Source of the DNA: Hyphomicrobiales bacterium
GTDB lineage: Bacteria; Pseudomonadota; Alphaproteobacteria; Rhizobiales; Phreatobacteraceae
DNA length: 64,000 nt
Direction: 5' to 3'
Assembly: GCA_017304475.1 (NCBI GenBank)
Contig: JAFKKV010000009.1
Location: forward strand, 496,001 to 560,000
Under the pieces are notes generated by a model. That model was not told the DNA's origin. It was given only the letters and a program-made list of their open reading frames with translations, and did not search any database. Position 1 is the stretch's first letter; each line of letters begins with the position of its first letter. Positions 52,392 through 61,310 of the stretch are shown here, piece after piece. A program made the translations under genes and the position numbers.

Positions 52392-53717
52392 TCACCCCGC
52401 GATCCGGGCCTGGACGAGCGCACCGACCAGCGCGCCGCCATGGCCGATGCTGACGGCGCCGTGGATCATCGCGGCCGCGGCGTCGAAGCCGGCCGCATCG
52501 CGCGAATGCACCATGGCGAGCGGCTGGCCCTTTTCGACAGCCTCGCCTAGCATCACCAGATCGGTCAGGCCGACGGCATGGTCGATCGGGTCGGCCGAGC
52601 GGGTACGCCCGCCGCCCAGGGCCACGACGCTCATGCCGATGGCGCGGGTGTCGATGGCCGTCACCGTTCCCGCCGCCGTCGCCAGCACCGGCCGGACCAG
52701 AGGTGCGCGCGGCAAATGCTTGTCGGGGCTCTCCATCAGGTCGCCGGGACCGCCCAGCGCCACGACCATGCGCTCGAAGATTTCGGCGGCGCGGCCATTG
52801 TCGAGCACCCGTTCGAGCTTGCCCTGGGCCTGGTCGAGGTCGGGAGCGAGCTTGCCGAGCACCAGGAGTTCGGCGGCCAGCGCCATGGTGACGCCATGCA
52901 GGCGCGAGCCGCGGTGCTGGCCCGTGAGATAGTCGATCGCCCAGCGTATCTCGACGGCATTGCCGGCGGCATTGGCGAGCGGCTGGTCCATGGCGGTCAC
53001 CAGGGCGACCGTCGGCAGTCCGGCGCCGGTTGCGACAGTGGCGATCGATTCGGCCAGTTCCTTCGAGCGCGGAAATTCCGGCATGAAGGCGCCCGAGCCG
53101 GTCTTGACGTCCATCACCAGCCCGTCGAGGCCTGCGGCGAGCTTCTTCGACAGGATCGACGAGGTCAGAAGCGGGATCGATTCGACCGTCGCGGTGACGT
53201 CGCGGACGCCGTAGATCACCTTGTCGGCCGGCGCCAGATTGGCGGTCTGGCCGATAATGGCGCAACCGACATCCCGGACGGTGCGGCGCAGCCGGTCGAG
53301 CGAGGGCGTCGCGTCGTAACCCGGGATCGATTCGAGCTTGTCGAGCGTGCCGCCGGTATGGCCGAGGCCGCGGCCCGATATCATCGGCACGAAGCCGCCG
53401 GCGGCGGCCACCATCGGCGCCAGCATCAGCGAGACGGTGTCGCCGACGCCGCCGGTGGAATGCTTGTCGAGCACCGGTCCGGGCAGATCGAGGTCGCGCC
53501 AGGAGAGCACTTCGCCGGACCCGGTCATGGCGCGGGTCAGCGCGACCCGTTCGGCCATGGTCATGCCCTGGAAAAAGATCGCCATGGCGAGCGCCGCGAC
53601 CTGCGCCTCGGTGACCTGGCCCGTGCCGATGCCGGCGACAAAGGCTTCGATCGCCTCCGGCGTCAGCGCCCGGCCGTCACGCTTGTCGCGGATGATCTCT
53701 TGCGGCAGCAGGGTCAT
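52392..53717 (-). CDS. deoA: Thymidine phosphorylase DeoA
   Basis: Pyrimidine nucleoside phosphorylase of 441 aa that splits thymidine and deoxyuridine with phosphate. Signature [18 protein letters not shown] (phosphate site), [16 protein letters not shown] and [11 protein letters not shown] with the base-binding region are intact. It begins [19 protein letters not shown], full length. It lies 30 bp behind deoC and 4 bp before deoB in the ten-gene operon. Confidence 0.97.
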   Translation of the reverse strand: MTLLPQEIIRDKRDGRALTPEAIEAFVAGIGTGQVTEAQVAALAMAIFFQGMTMAERVALTRAMTGSGEVLSWRDLDLPGPVLDKHSTGGVGDTVSLMLAPMVAAAGGFVPMISGRGLGHTGGTLDKLESIPGYDATPSLDRLRRTVRDVGCAIIGQTANLAPADKVIYGVRDVTATVESIPLLTSSILSKKLAAGLDGLVMDVKTGSGAFMPEFPRSKELAESIATVATGAGLPTVALVTAMDQPLANAAGNAVEIRWAIDYLTGQHRGSRLHGVTMALAAELLVLGKLAPDLDQAQGKLERVLDNGRAAEIFERMVVALGGPGDLMESPDKHLPRAPLVRPVLATAAGTVTAIDTRAIGMSVVALGGGRTRSADPIDHAVGLTDLVMLGEAVEKGQPLAMVHSRDAAGFDAAAAMIHGAVSIGHGGALVGALVQARIAG

Positions 53718-53747
53718 GCGTCAGTCCTTGGCCGATCCCGGCCGTTC

Positions 53748-54508
53748 TCAGTAAGAGGCATTGGTGGCGGCTTGGCCCGGAGCCTGCTCCGCCAGCAAGG
53801 CGTCGATGAGGCCGGAAGCGCCGAAACGGAAGGTCCGGGGGCTCGCCCAGGCCGGCCCCATCACCGTGTCGGCGAGCGCCAGATAGGCCGCGGCATCCTT
53901 GGCGGTGCGAATGCCGCCAGAGGCCTTCAGCCCGACCGGCCGGGAGGCCGCGGCGATTTCCTCGAGCATGATGGCGACCGCCTCCGGCGTCGCGGAGATC
54001 GGCGTCTTGCCGGTCGAGGTCTTGATGAAATCGGCGCCGGTGCCGATGGCGATGCGGGCGGCCTCGCGGATCAGCTGCGGCGACTTGAGCTCGCCGGTTT
54101 CCAGGATCACCTTCAGGAGCCTGGCCGGCGGAACCGCGCGGCGCACCGCGCCGACGGTCTCGCGGTCGCCGTTGATCAGGGCGCGCCAGGGCAGGACCAG
54201 GTCGATCTCGTCGGCGCCGTCGAGCAGGGCATAACGGGTCTCGTCGGCGACCTGGGTGACATCGGTGCCGCCGGCCGGGAAGTTGACCACGGTCGCGACC
54301 TTGACCGGCGTGTCCTTCAGCAGGCGCCGGGCCTGCGGCACGAAGCCGGCCCAGGTGCAGACGGCGGCGACCGGCCCGAGCGGCGTGACGGCACGGGCGC
54401 AGAGTGTCTCGACGCCGGCCTCGTCGAGCCCGTTGGACAGGTCGGTGAGGTCGAGCAGGGCGACCGCGCGGGCAGCGAAAGCGGTGGACGCGGCCGAGGG
54501 CGAGGTGG

Positions 54509-54512
<4 letters not shown>
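53748..54512 (-). CDS. deoC: Deoxyribose-phosphate aldolase DeoC
   Basis: Class I aldolase of 254 aa cleaving deoxyribose 5-phosphate to acetaldehyde and glyceraldehyde 3-phosphate. The Schiff-base Lys is in DFIKTSTGK, the second catalytic Lys in VGLKASGGIR, and the acid Asp in DGADEIDLVLPW. It starts with a polar leader of about 15 residues. Its ATG overlaps the purine nucleoside phosphorylase stop (ATGA). Carbon from deoxynucleosides enters central metabolism here. Confidence 0.97.
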
Positions 54513-55302
<790 letters not shown>

Positions 55303-55306
<4 letters not shown>

Positions 55307-55704
55307 GCCAGATTGTCCGGCCCGAAGGAGTGCGGCAGCAGGCTGCCGAGCGAGAAGCTGCGCCTGAGCCCCTCGGGCCCGGCGACATGCACCATCATGG
55401 TGTCGGCCGAGAATTCGCGCAGGCGCTGGCGGCAGGCGCCGCAGGGGGTGCAGAGTTCCGGCCCGTCGCCGATCACCAGGATCTCGGCGATCTGCCGGTC
55501 GCCGGCCAGCAGCATGGCGGAGATCGCGCCGGCCTCGGCGCAGGCACCGACCGGATAGGCGGCGTTCTCGACATTGCAGCCGGCATGAACTGCGCCGGAG
55601 GCGGCGCGAAGGGCGGCGCCGACCTGGAAGCGCGAATAGGGCGCATAGGCTTTCGCCTGGGCGTCCCTGGCCCGGTCGAACAGGATTTTCAGCTCCGGTG
55701 TCAC
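55303..55704 (-). CDS. cdd: Cytidine deaminase Cdd
   Basis: Zinc enzyme of 133 aa converting (deoxy)cytidine to (deoxy)uridine. Zinc and proton-shuttle motifs are VGACAEAGAI (Cys and Glu) and CTPCGACRQ (two Cys); the substrate segment is YSRFQVGAAL...CNVENAAY. The start is a GTG at 55704 with AAGGA six bases upstream; this GTG overlaps the permease stop (GTGA). It feeds deoxyuridine to DeoA. Confidence 0.95.
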
Positions 55705-56678
55705 GAACGATCCTTCACATAGGGAGTGCCGGAGGCCTTGGGCGGAGTCGCCTTGCCGATGAAGCCGGCCAGCAGCACCACGGTGAGGATATAGGGCAAA
55801 GCCTGGATCGCCTGAACAGGCACCTGGCCGATGCCGGGAAAAGATGTGCCCTGGATGCGCAGCGCGATGGCGTCGAGCAGGCCGAACAGCAGGCAGGCGC
55901 CGAGCGCGCCCCAAGGCCGCCACTTGGCGAAGATCAGCGCGGCGAGCGCGATGAAACCCTTGCCGGCGGTCATGTCGTTGATGAAGCCGGCCGATTGGGC
56001 AATCGCCAGATAGGCGCCGCCCATGCCGCACAGAATGCCGGCGACGATGACGGCCTGGTAGCGCAGCCGGACCACCGAAATGCCCGCCGTGTCGACCGCG
56101 GCCGGGTTCTCGCCGACGGCGCGCAGGCGCAGGCCCCAGCGCGTCCGGAACAGCGCGAAGGCGGTGACCGGCACCAGGGCGAAGGCGAGATAGACCGGCA
56201 TCGAATGACCGGAGACGATCTCGGCGTAAAAGGTGCCGATGACCGGAACCGCGGAGGCGGCCTCGGCGAAAGGCAAGGTCAGCTCGTTGAAGCGGGCGGA
56301 GGAGGGCAATTGCGGCGTGCGGCCGCCCTGGCCGAACCAGGCATTGCCGAGCACCGCGGTGAGGCCGGAGGCGAGCACGTTCAGCGCCACGCCGGAGACG
56401 ATCTGGTTGCCGCGCTGGCTGATCGAGGCGAAGCCGTGGATCAGCGCGAAGCCGACGGAGGCGAGGATCGCCGCGGCGAGCCCGAACCAGGCATTGGGGA
56501 TGACGGCGGCGGCGGCGCCCGCCGCGAAGGCGCCGACCAGCATCTTGCCTTCGAGGCCGATATCGACCACCCCGGCCCGTTCCGAATAGAGCCCGGCGAG
56601 ACAGGCGAAGATCAAGGGCACCGACAGCCTGACGGCGCTGTCGAGCGCGACCAGCAGGATGGTCCAGGCCTCGTTCAT
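55701..56678 (-). CDS. Nucleoside ABC transporter permease 2 (NupQ/YufQ type)
   Basis: Inner-membrane permease of 325 aa with about 8-9 helices. It opens with FACLAGLYSERAGVVDIGLEGKMLVGAF, the typical start of this permease in BMP-type nucleoside importers, and has a LivH/RbsC-like domain with LRLRAVGENPAAVDTAGISV. It pairs with the gene upstream, which ends 13 bp before. The stop overlaps the cdd start. Confidence 0.95.
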   Translation of the reverse strand: MNEAWTILLVALDSAVRLSVPLIFACLAGLYSERAGVVDIGLEGKMLVGAFAAGAAAAVIPNAWFGLAAAILASVGFALIHGFASISQRGNQIVSGVALNVLASGLTAVLGNAWFGQGGRTPQLPSSARFNELTLPFAEAASAVPVIGTFYAEIVSGHSMPVYLAFALVPVTAFALFRTRWGLRLRAVGENPAAVDTAGISVVRLRYQAVIVAGILCGMGGAYLAIAQSAGFINDMTAGKGFIALAALIFAKWRPWGALGACLLFGLLDAIALRIQGTSFPGIGQVPVQAIQALPYILTVVLLAGFIGKATPPKASGTPYVKDRS

Positions 56679-56691
56679 TTGCAGGCCTCGC

Positions 56692-57798
56692 TCATTTCTG
56701 GCCCTCCCGGGCGGCGAAGCGCCGGTAGAGCCCGGCGAGCCGGTCGGCGAACAGGCTCTCGAGAGCGCCGGCGAACAGGATGACGAAGCCCTGGATGACG
56801 ACGATCATTTCGCGGGTGATCCTCGGCTTTTCGAAGGCCAGCTCGGCGCCGCCCTGGGTCAGCACGCCGAACAGCAGGCTGGCGAGCACGATGCCGAAGG
56901 GATGGCCGCGCCCCATCAGGGCGGCGGCGATGCCGACGAAACCGGCGCCGGCGACGAATTCGTTGATCAGCCGCCCCTGCGAGCCGAGGATTTCGTTGGT
57001 CGCCATCAGTCCGGCGAGGCCGCCCGAGATCATCAAGGCGATAATGGTGATGCGCGCCGGCGAGATGCCGGCATAAACGGCGGCCTCGGGATTGGCGCCG
57101 ACGGTGCGGATGCGGTAGCCGAGCCGGGTGTGCCAGATCAGCACCCAGACGGCGACCGCGGCGGCCAGAGCCAGCACGAGCGACAGGTTGAGCGGCGAGC
57201 GTGCGACGGTCCAGCCGAACCAGCCGGCCATGGTGGCGATCGACGGCAGGATCGCGGATTCGGTGAATTTCGCCGTTTCCGGTGCCATCGAGCCGGTCAT
57301 TTTCAGCGGCCCGACCAGCAGGTAGACCAGCAGGGCCGCGGCGATGAAATTGAACATGATGGTGGTGATGACGATGTGGCTGCCGCGCCGGGCCTGCAGC
57401 CAGGCCGGGATGAAAGCCCAGGCGGTGCCGCCGAGCGCCGCGGCGAGGATGCAGAGCGGCAGCAGCACGGCCGCCGGCAGCTGCGGCAGCGACAGGGCGA
57501 CCAGCGCGGCGCCGAGGCCGCCCATCAGGGCCTGGCCCTCGCCGCCGATGTTGAAATGGCCGGCATGGAAGGCGACCGCTACGGCGAGCCCGGTGAAAAT
57601 ATAGCTGGTCGCGTAGAACAGGGTGTAGCCGAGGCCGTAATCCGACCCGAGCGCGCCGCGCAGCATGAGGGCGAGCGCCTCCAGCGGGCTTTCGCCGATC
57701 AGCGCGACCACCAGGCCGGCGGCCAGGAAGGCGACGGCGACATTGACGAGCGGAATGGCGACCGCGGTGAGCCAGAGCGGCAGGTCGCGCGTATTCAT
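56692..57798 (-). CDS. Nucleoside ABC transporter permease 1 (NupP/YufP type)
   Basis: Inner-membrane permease of 368 aa with about 9-10 helices. It carries the family segments AFHAGHFNIGGEGQALMGGL and RIRTVGANPEAAVYAGISP. The ATG at 57798 overlaps the ATPase stop (ATGA); a longer open frame upstream is antisense-free shadow of the ATPase gene and is not counted. Partner of the second permease in the nucleoside importer. Confidence 0.95.
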   Translation of the reverse strand: MNTRDLPLWLTAVAIPLVNVAVAFLAAGLVVALIGESPLEALALMLRGALGSDYGLGYTLFYATSYIFTGLAVAVAFHAGHFNIGGEGQALMGGLGAALVALSLPQLPAAVLLPLCILAAALGGTAWAFIPAWLQARRGSHIVITTIMFNFIAAALLVYLLVGPLKMTGSMAPETAKFTESAILPSIATMAGWFGWTVARSPLNLSLVLALAAAVAVWVLIWHTRLGYRIRTVGANPEAAVYAGISPARITIIALMISGGLAGLMATNEILGSQGRLINEFVAGAGFVGIAAALMGRGHPFGIVLASLLFGVLTQGGAELAFEKPRITREMIVVIQGFVILFAGALESLFADRLAGLYRRFAAREGQK

Positions 57799-59324
57799 AG
57801 ATCGCGCTCGCCGATGCCGGCCATCAGCAGGCCGATGTCGCGCTCGTCGGTCTCGCCGGCGTCGCGCTGGCCGGTAATCCGTCCGCCGCTCATCACCAGC
57901 ACCCGGTCGGCGAGCGCCAGCACCTCGTCGAGTTCGGTGGAAACGACCAGGATCGCCTTGCCCTCGTCGCGCAGCGCGATGAGCCGGCGATGGATGAGCT
58001 CGATGGCGCCGATATCGACGCCCCGGGTCGGCTGGCCGACCAGGAGCAGGATCGGATCCCGCTCGATTTCGCGCGCCAGCACGATCTTCTGCTGGTTGCC
58101 GCCGGAAAACAGCGCCGTGGTCAGGCCCGGATCGGCCGGGCGCACGTCGAAAGCGGCCATCTTGGCGGCACAGTCGGCGACCACGGCGCGGTGGCTGAGA
58201 AACGGGCCGGCGCCGTAGCGCTCTTCGTCGGCGCAGCCGAGAATGGCGCTTTCGGCGGCCTCGAACGGGGTCACCAAGCCGCGGCGCAGCCGATCCTCCG
58301 GCACGTGGCGCAGGCCGCGGGCGCGCAGGCTCTGCGGATCGTCGCGGCCGCCGCAGTCCAGCGGCGCGCCGGCAAAGGTTATGCTGCCCGAACTCGGCCG
58401 GCACATGCCGGCGATGATCTCGAGCAGTTCCGACTGGCCGTTGCCGGCGACCCCGGCAATGCCGACGATCTCGCCGGCCCGGACGTCGAAGCCGATCCGG
58501 TCGAGCCGCAAGGTGCCGCGGGCATCACGCAGGCTGAGGTCGCGGATCTCGAGCACGGCCGCGCCGGGCTCGGCCGCGGTCTTGTCGAGATCGAGCGCCA
58601 CGTGGCGGCCGACCATCAGCTCGGCCAGGTGCTCCTGGCTGGTCTCGGCGGTTCTCACCGTCGCGATCATCTCGCCGCGCCGCATGACCGAGACATGGTC
58701 GGTCACCGCCATGATTTCCTTGAGCTTGTGGGTGACGATGATCACCGCCTTGCCCTCGCCGGCAAGGCGGCGCACCAGCACGAACAGCTTGTCGGCCTCG
58801 TCCGGGGTCAGGACCGCCGTCGGCTCGTCGAGGATCAGTACCTCGGCGCCGCGCACCAGGGCTTTCAGGATCTCGACGCGCTGCAGCTGGCCGACCGCGA
58901 GATCGGCGACGATCGCATCGGGGTCGACATCCAGGCCATAGTCGCGGCTGAGCTCGGCGAGCCTGGCGCGGGTCGTTCGCGCGGCGCGCGCGGTGAGCAT
59001 GCCGCCCTCGGCGCCGAGCATGAGGTTTTCGAGCACCGAGAAGGTTTCGACCAGCATGAAATGCTGGTGAACCATGCCGATGCCGGCGGCGATGGCATCG
59101 GCCGGCGCGCGGATGTCGACGGCTTTGCCGTTGATGGCGATAGCGCCCCGATCCGGCGCATAAAAGCCGTAGAGGATCGACATCAGCGTCGATTTTCCCG
59201 CGCCGTTCTCGCCGATCAGGCCATGAACGCTGCCGCGCGCGACCGAAAAATCGACCGATCGGTTGGCATGGACCGCGCCGAAACGCTTGTCGATGCCGGT
59301 CATGGCGACGGCTTGTGCCGTCAC
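57795..59324 (-). CDS. Nucleoside ABC transporter ATPase (NupO/YufO type, two ATP domains)
   Basis: Twin-cassette ATPase of 509 aa. The first cassette has Walker A GENGAGKSTL, signature VGQLQRVEILKAL and Walker B LILDEPTAVLTPDE; the second has the reduced loop GVAGNGQSELLE, signature FSGGNQQKIVLARE and LLVGQPTRGVDIGA where Glu is replaced by Gln, as usual for this family. The start is taken at GTG 59324, which overlaps the hydrolase stop (GTGA); an ATG at 59303 is possible. Drives the BMP-type importer. Confidence 0.94.
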   Translation of the reverse strand: MTAQAVAMTGIDKRFGAVHANRSVDFSVARGSVHGLIGENGAGKSTLMSILYGFYAPDRGAIAINGKAVDIRAPADAIAAGIGMVHQHFMLVETFSVLENLMLGAEGGMLTARAARTTRARLAELSRDYGLDVDPDAIVADLAVGQLQRVEILKALVRGAEVLILDEPTAVLTPDEADKLFVLVRRLAGEGKAVIIVTHKLKEIMAVTDHVSVMRRGEMIATVRTAETSQEHLAELMVGRHVALDLDKTAAEPGAAVLEIRDLSLRDARGTLRLDRIGFDVRAGEIVGIAGVAGNGQSELLEIIAGMCRPSSGSITFAGAPLDCGGRDDPQSLRARGLRHVPEDRLRRGLVTPFEAAESAILGCADEERYGAGPFLSHRAVVADCAAKMAAFDVRPADPGLTTALFSGGNQQKIVLAREIERDPILLLVGQPTRGVDIGAIELIHRRLIALRDEGKAILVVSTELDEVLALADRVLVMSGGRITGQRDAGETDERDIGLLMAGIGERDL

Positions 59325-60061
59325 AGCGCGATCACCAGGCCGTCGAAGGCGCGTTCCACCGGCAGCTCGGCGGTCCAGGCGAGCATGGATGCGCCCATAT
59401 GGGTGAGGATGATCCGCCTGGCGGCGAGTTCGTGCAGATGCGCCGACAGGGTCTGGTAGTCCAGGTGATTGGGCAGCTTGCGGTCGACCGTATAGCACTC
59501 GATCAGGAGCGCATCGGCGCCCCGGCTCAGCGGGATGAGCTGGTCGGTCCAGGAGGTGTCGCCGGAATAGGCGAAGATCCTGTCGTCGCGGCCGATGCGG
59601 TAGCCGAGGCAGGGGCCGGCCCGCTCGTCATGGATCATGGCGAAGGCGTCGATCCGGGCGCCGCCGATATCGGCCGGCCGGTCCGGCGCGATCTCGACGA
59701 AATGCAGGTCGAAGGCGCGTTTCGCCGTGGAGGAACCGGGGAAGGCGGCCTCGAGTGCGACGCGCGCCCGCTCCTCGACGCCCTTCGGCCCGGCAATGGT
59801 GAGCGGCGCGCGGCGGCGCGTGACGAATTGCGCGTCGAGCACGAAGAACGGCAGGCCGCCGAAATGGTCTCCGTGGAAATGGGTGAACAGAATGGCGCAA
59901 ATGCCGTTGCGGTCGATATCGGTCCGGTTCAACGCGGTCATCGAGGTGGCCGCGCAATCGACCAGCATGCTGGTGCCGTCATCGGCGGCGAGATGCAGGC
60001 AGGTGGAAAACCGCCCGCCGGAGCCGAAAGCGTCGCCGGATCCGAGAACGGTGATCCTCAT
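59321..60061 (-). CDS. Metallo-beta-lactamase-fold hydrolase inside the nucleoside operon
   Basis: Cytoplasmic hydrolase of 246 aa of the RNase Z/phosphodiesterase branch. Metal motif FTHFHGDHFGGLPFF, a GDTSWTD Asp, CYTVD and the late His ILTHMG are in place. The substrate is unknown. Overlaps of ATGA type with the binding protein gene and GTGA type with the ATPase gene put it firmly in the operon, so a role in nucleoside or nucleotide processing, such as opening a cyclic or phosphodiester bond of an imported compound, is a reasonable inference. No signal peptide. Confidence 0.85.
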   Translation of the reverse strand: MRITVLGSGDAFGSGGRFSTCLHLAADDGTSMLVDCAATSMTALNRTDIDRNGICAILFTHFHGDHFGGLPFFVLDAQFVTRRRAPLTIAGPKGVEERARVALEAAFPGSSTAKRAFDLHFVEIAPDRPADIGGARIDAFAMIHDERAGPCLGYRIGRDDRIFAYSGDTSWTDQLIPLSRGADALLIECYTVDRKLPNHLDYQTLSAHLHELAARRIILTHMGASMLAWTAELPVERAFDGLVIAL

Positions 60062-61083
60062 TGCACGGGGCAGCTATTGGTGGCCATGAAGTCGTGAACC
60101 TGCAGCCGGCCCGCCCTGATCTCCTCGGCGGCCTTGCTGACCGCGGCGCGCATCTCCGGCGTGATCAGGGCGGCATTGTTGCTGTCGTCGGCCCAGTCGA
60201 TGGCGCCGTCGGCGAGGCCGAGCACCGTGACCCCGGACCGCCACGTGCCGGCGCGCGCGCTGGTGAAGGCGGCATAAACGGCGACGTCGACCCGTTTCAG
60301 CATGGAGGTGAGAATGCGGCCAGGATGCAGCGCGTTCTGGTTGGAATCGACGCCGATGCCGAGCTTGCCGGCATCGGCCACCGCCTGCAGCACGCCGATG
60401 CCGGTCGATCCGGCGGCGTGATAGACCACGTCGGCGCCTTGCGCGATCTGGCCGCGCGCCAGCTCGCCGCCGCGCACGGGATCGGAGAAGGCCGCGCCCG
60501 TGGTGCCGGTCATGTTCTGGATGATGGTGATGTTCGGGCGTGCCGCGCGCGCGCCCTGAACGTAGCCGCAGGCGAATTTGCGGATCAGCGGAATGTCCAT
60601 GCCGCCGACGAAGCCGATCGTATTGGTCTGAGAGCGCAGCGCCGCCAGCACGCCGACGAGATAGGAGCCCTCATGCTCCTTGAACAGCACGCTCTGCACA
60701 TTGGGCAGGTTCACCGCACTGTCGATGATGGCGAAACGGGTATTGGGAAATTCGGCGGCGACCTTTTCCATGGCCGCGCGGAATGAAAAGCCGACGGCGA
60801 CGATCGGGTTCTGGCCGCGCTGGGCGAAATTCCGCAAGGCCTGTTCACGCTGGGTGTCGTTGCGGATTTCGAAGTCGCGATAGTCGATGCCGGTCTCGCG
60901 CTTGAACCGTTCGGCCCCGGCATAACCGGCCTCGTTGAAGGATTTGTCGAAGCGGCCGCCGAGATCGTAGACGATCGCCGGCGCGAAGGCCGGCGCCTGG
61001 GCCCGCGCCGGGCCGGCAAGGCCGAGCATGGCCAGGAGAAGCAGCAGCCGCCGCGGAAAGTGCGCCATCGAGAAACCCGTCAT
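60058..61083 (-). CDS. BMP-family nucleoside-binding protein
   Basis: Periplasmic binding protein of 341 aa for nucleosides, of the PnrA/Med family. A signal peptide (LLLLLAMLGLAGPARAQ) is followed by AIVYDLGGRFDKSFNEAGYAG, the classic BMP start, and GYVQGARAARPNI, VVYHAAGSTGIGVLQAV and GVDSNQNALHPGRILTSM. The ATG at 61083 is preceded by AGGGGACAG; longer open frames upstream lack this. It is the first gene of the ten-gene operon and divergent from the acylase gene. Confidence 0.94.
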   Translation of the reverse strand: MTGFSMAHFPRRLLLLLAMLGLAGPARAQAPAFAPAIVYDLGGRFDKSFNEAGYAGAERFKRETGIDYRDFEIRNDTQREQALRNFAQRGQNPIVAVGFSFRAAMEKVAAEFPNTRFAIIDSAVNLPNVQSVLFKEHEGSYLVGVLAALRSQTNTIGFVGGMDIPLIRKFACGYVQGARAARPNITIIQNMTGTTGAAFSDPVRGGELARGQIAQGADVVYHAAGSTGIGVLQAVADAGKLGIGVDSNQNALHPGRILTSMLKRVDVAVYAAFTSARAGTWRSGVTVLGLADGAIDWADDSNNAALITPEMRAAVSKAAEEIRAGRLQVHDFMATNSCPVQ

Positions 61084-61310
61084 GTCTGTCCCCTGGAACG
61101 GCTGCCTTGTTGTTTTTGGCTTATGACCATCCGGCGCAGTCTGGCACGCCGGGGCCGCCTGTCCAGATGGCGCTTTCATGGACACGCATTTCGTGGGCCT
61201 GCTCTTTTTCATAGACATGCATGGGCGCAGGACCCGGTCGCTCGTTCGCGGCTGGCACGACGGCGATGGCGATGGCACAGTCGCGGCCCATTTGGCCCAG
61301 ACGATCGATC

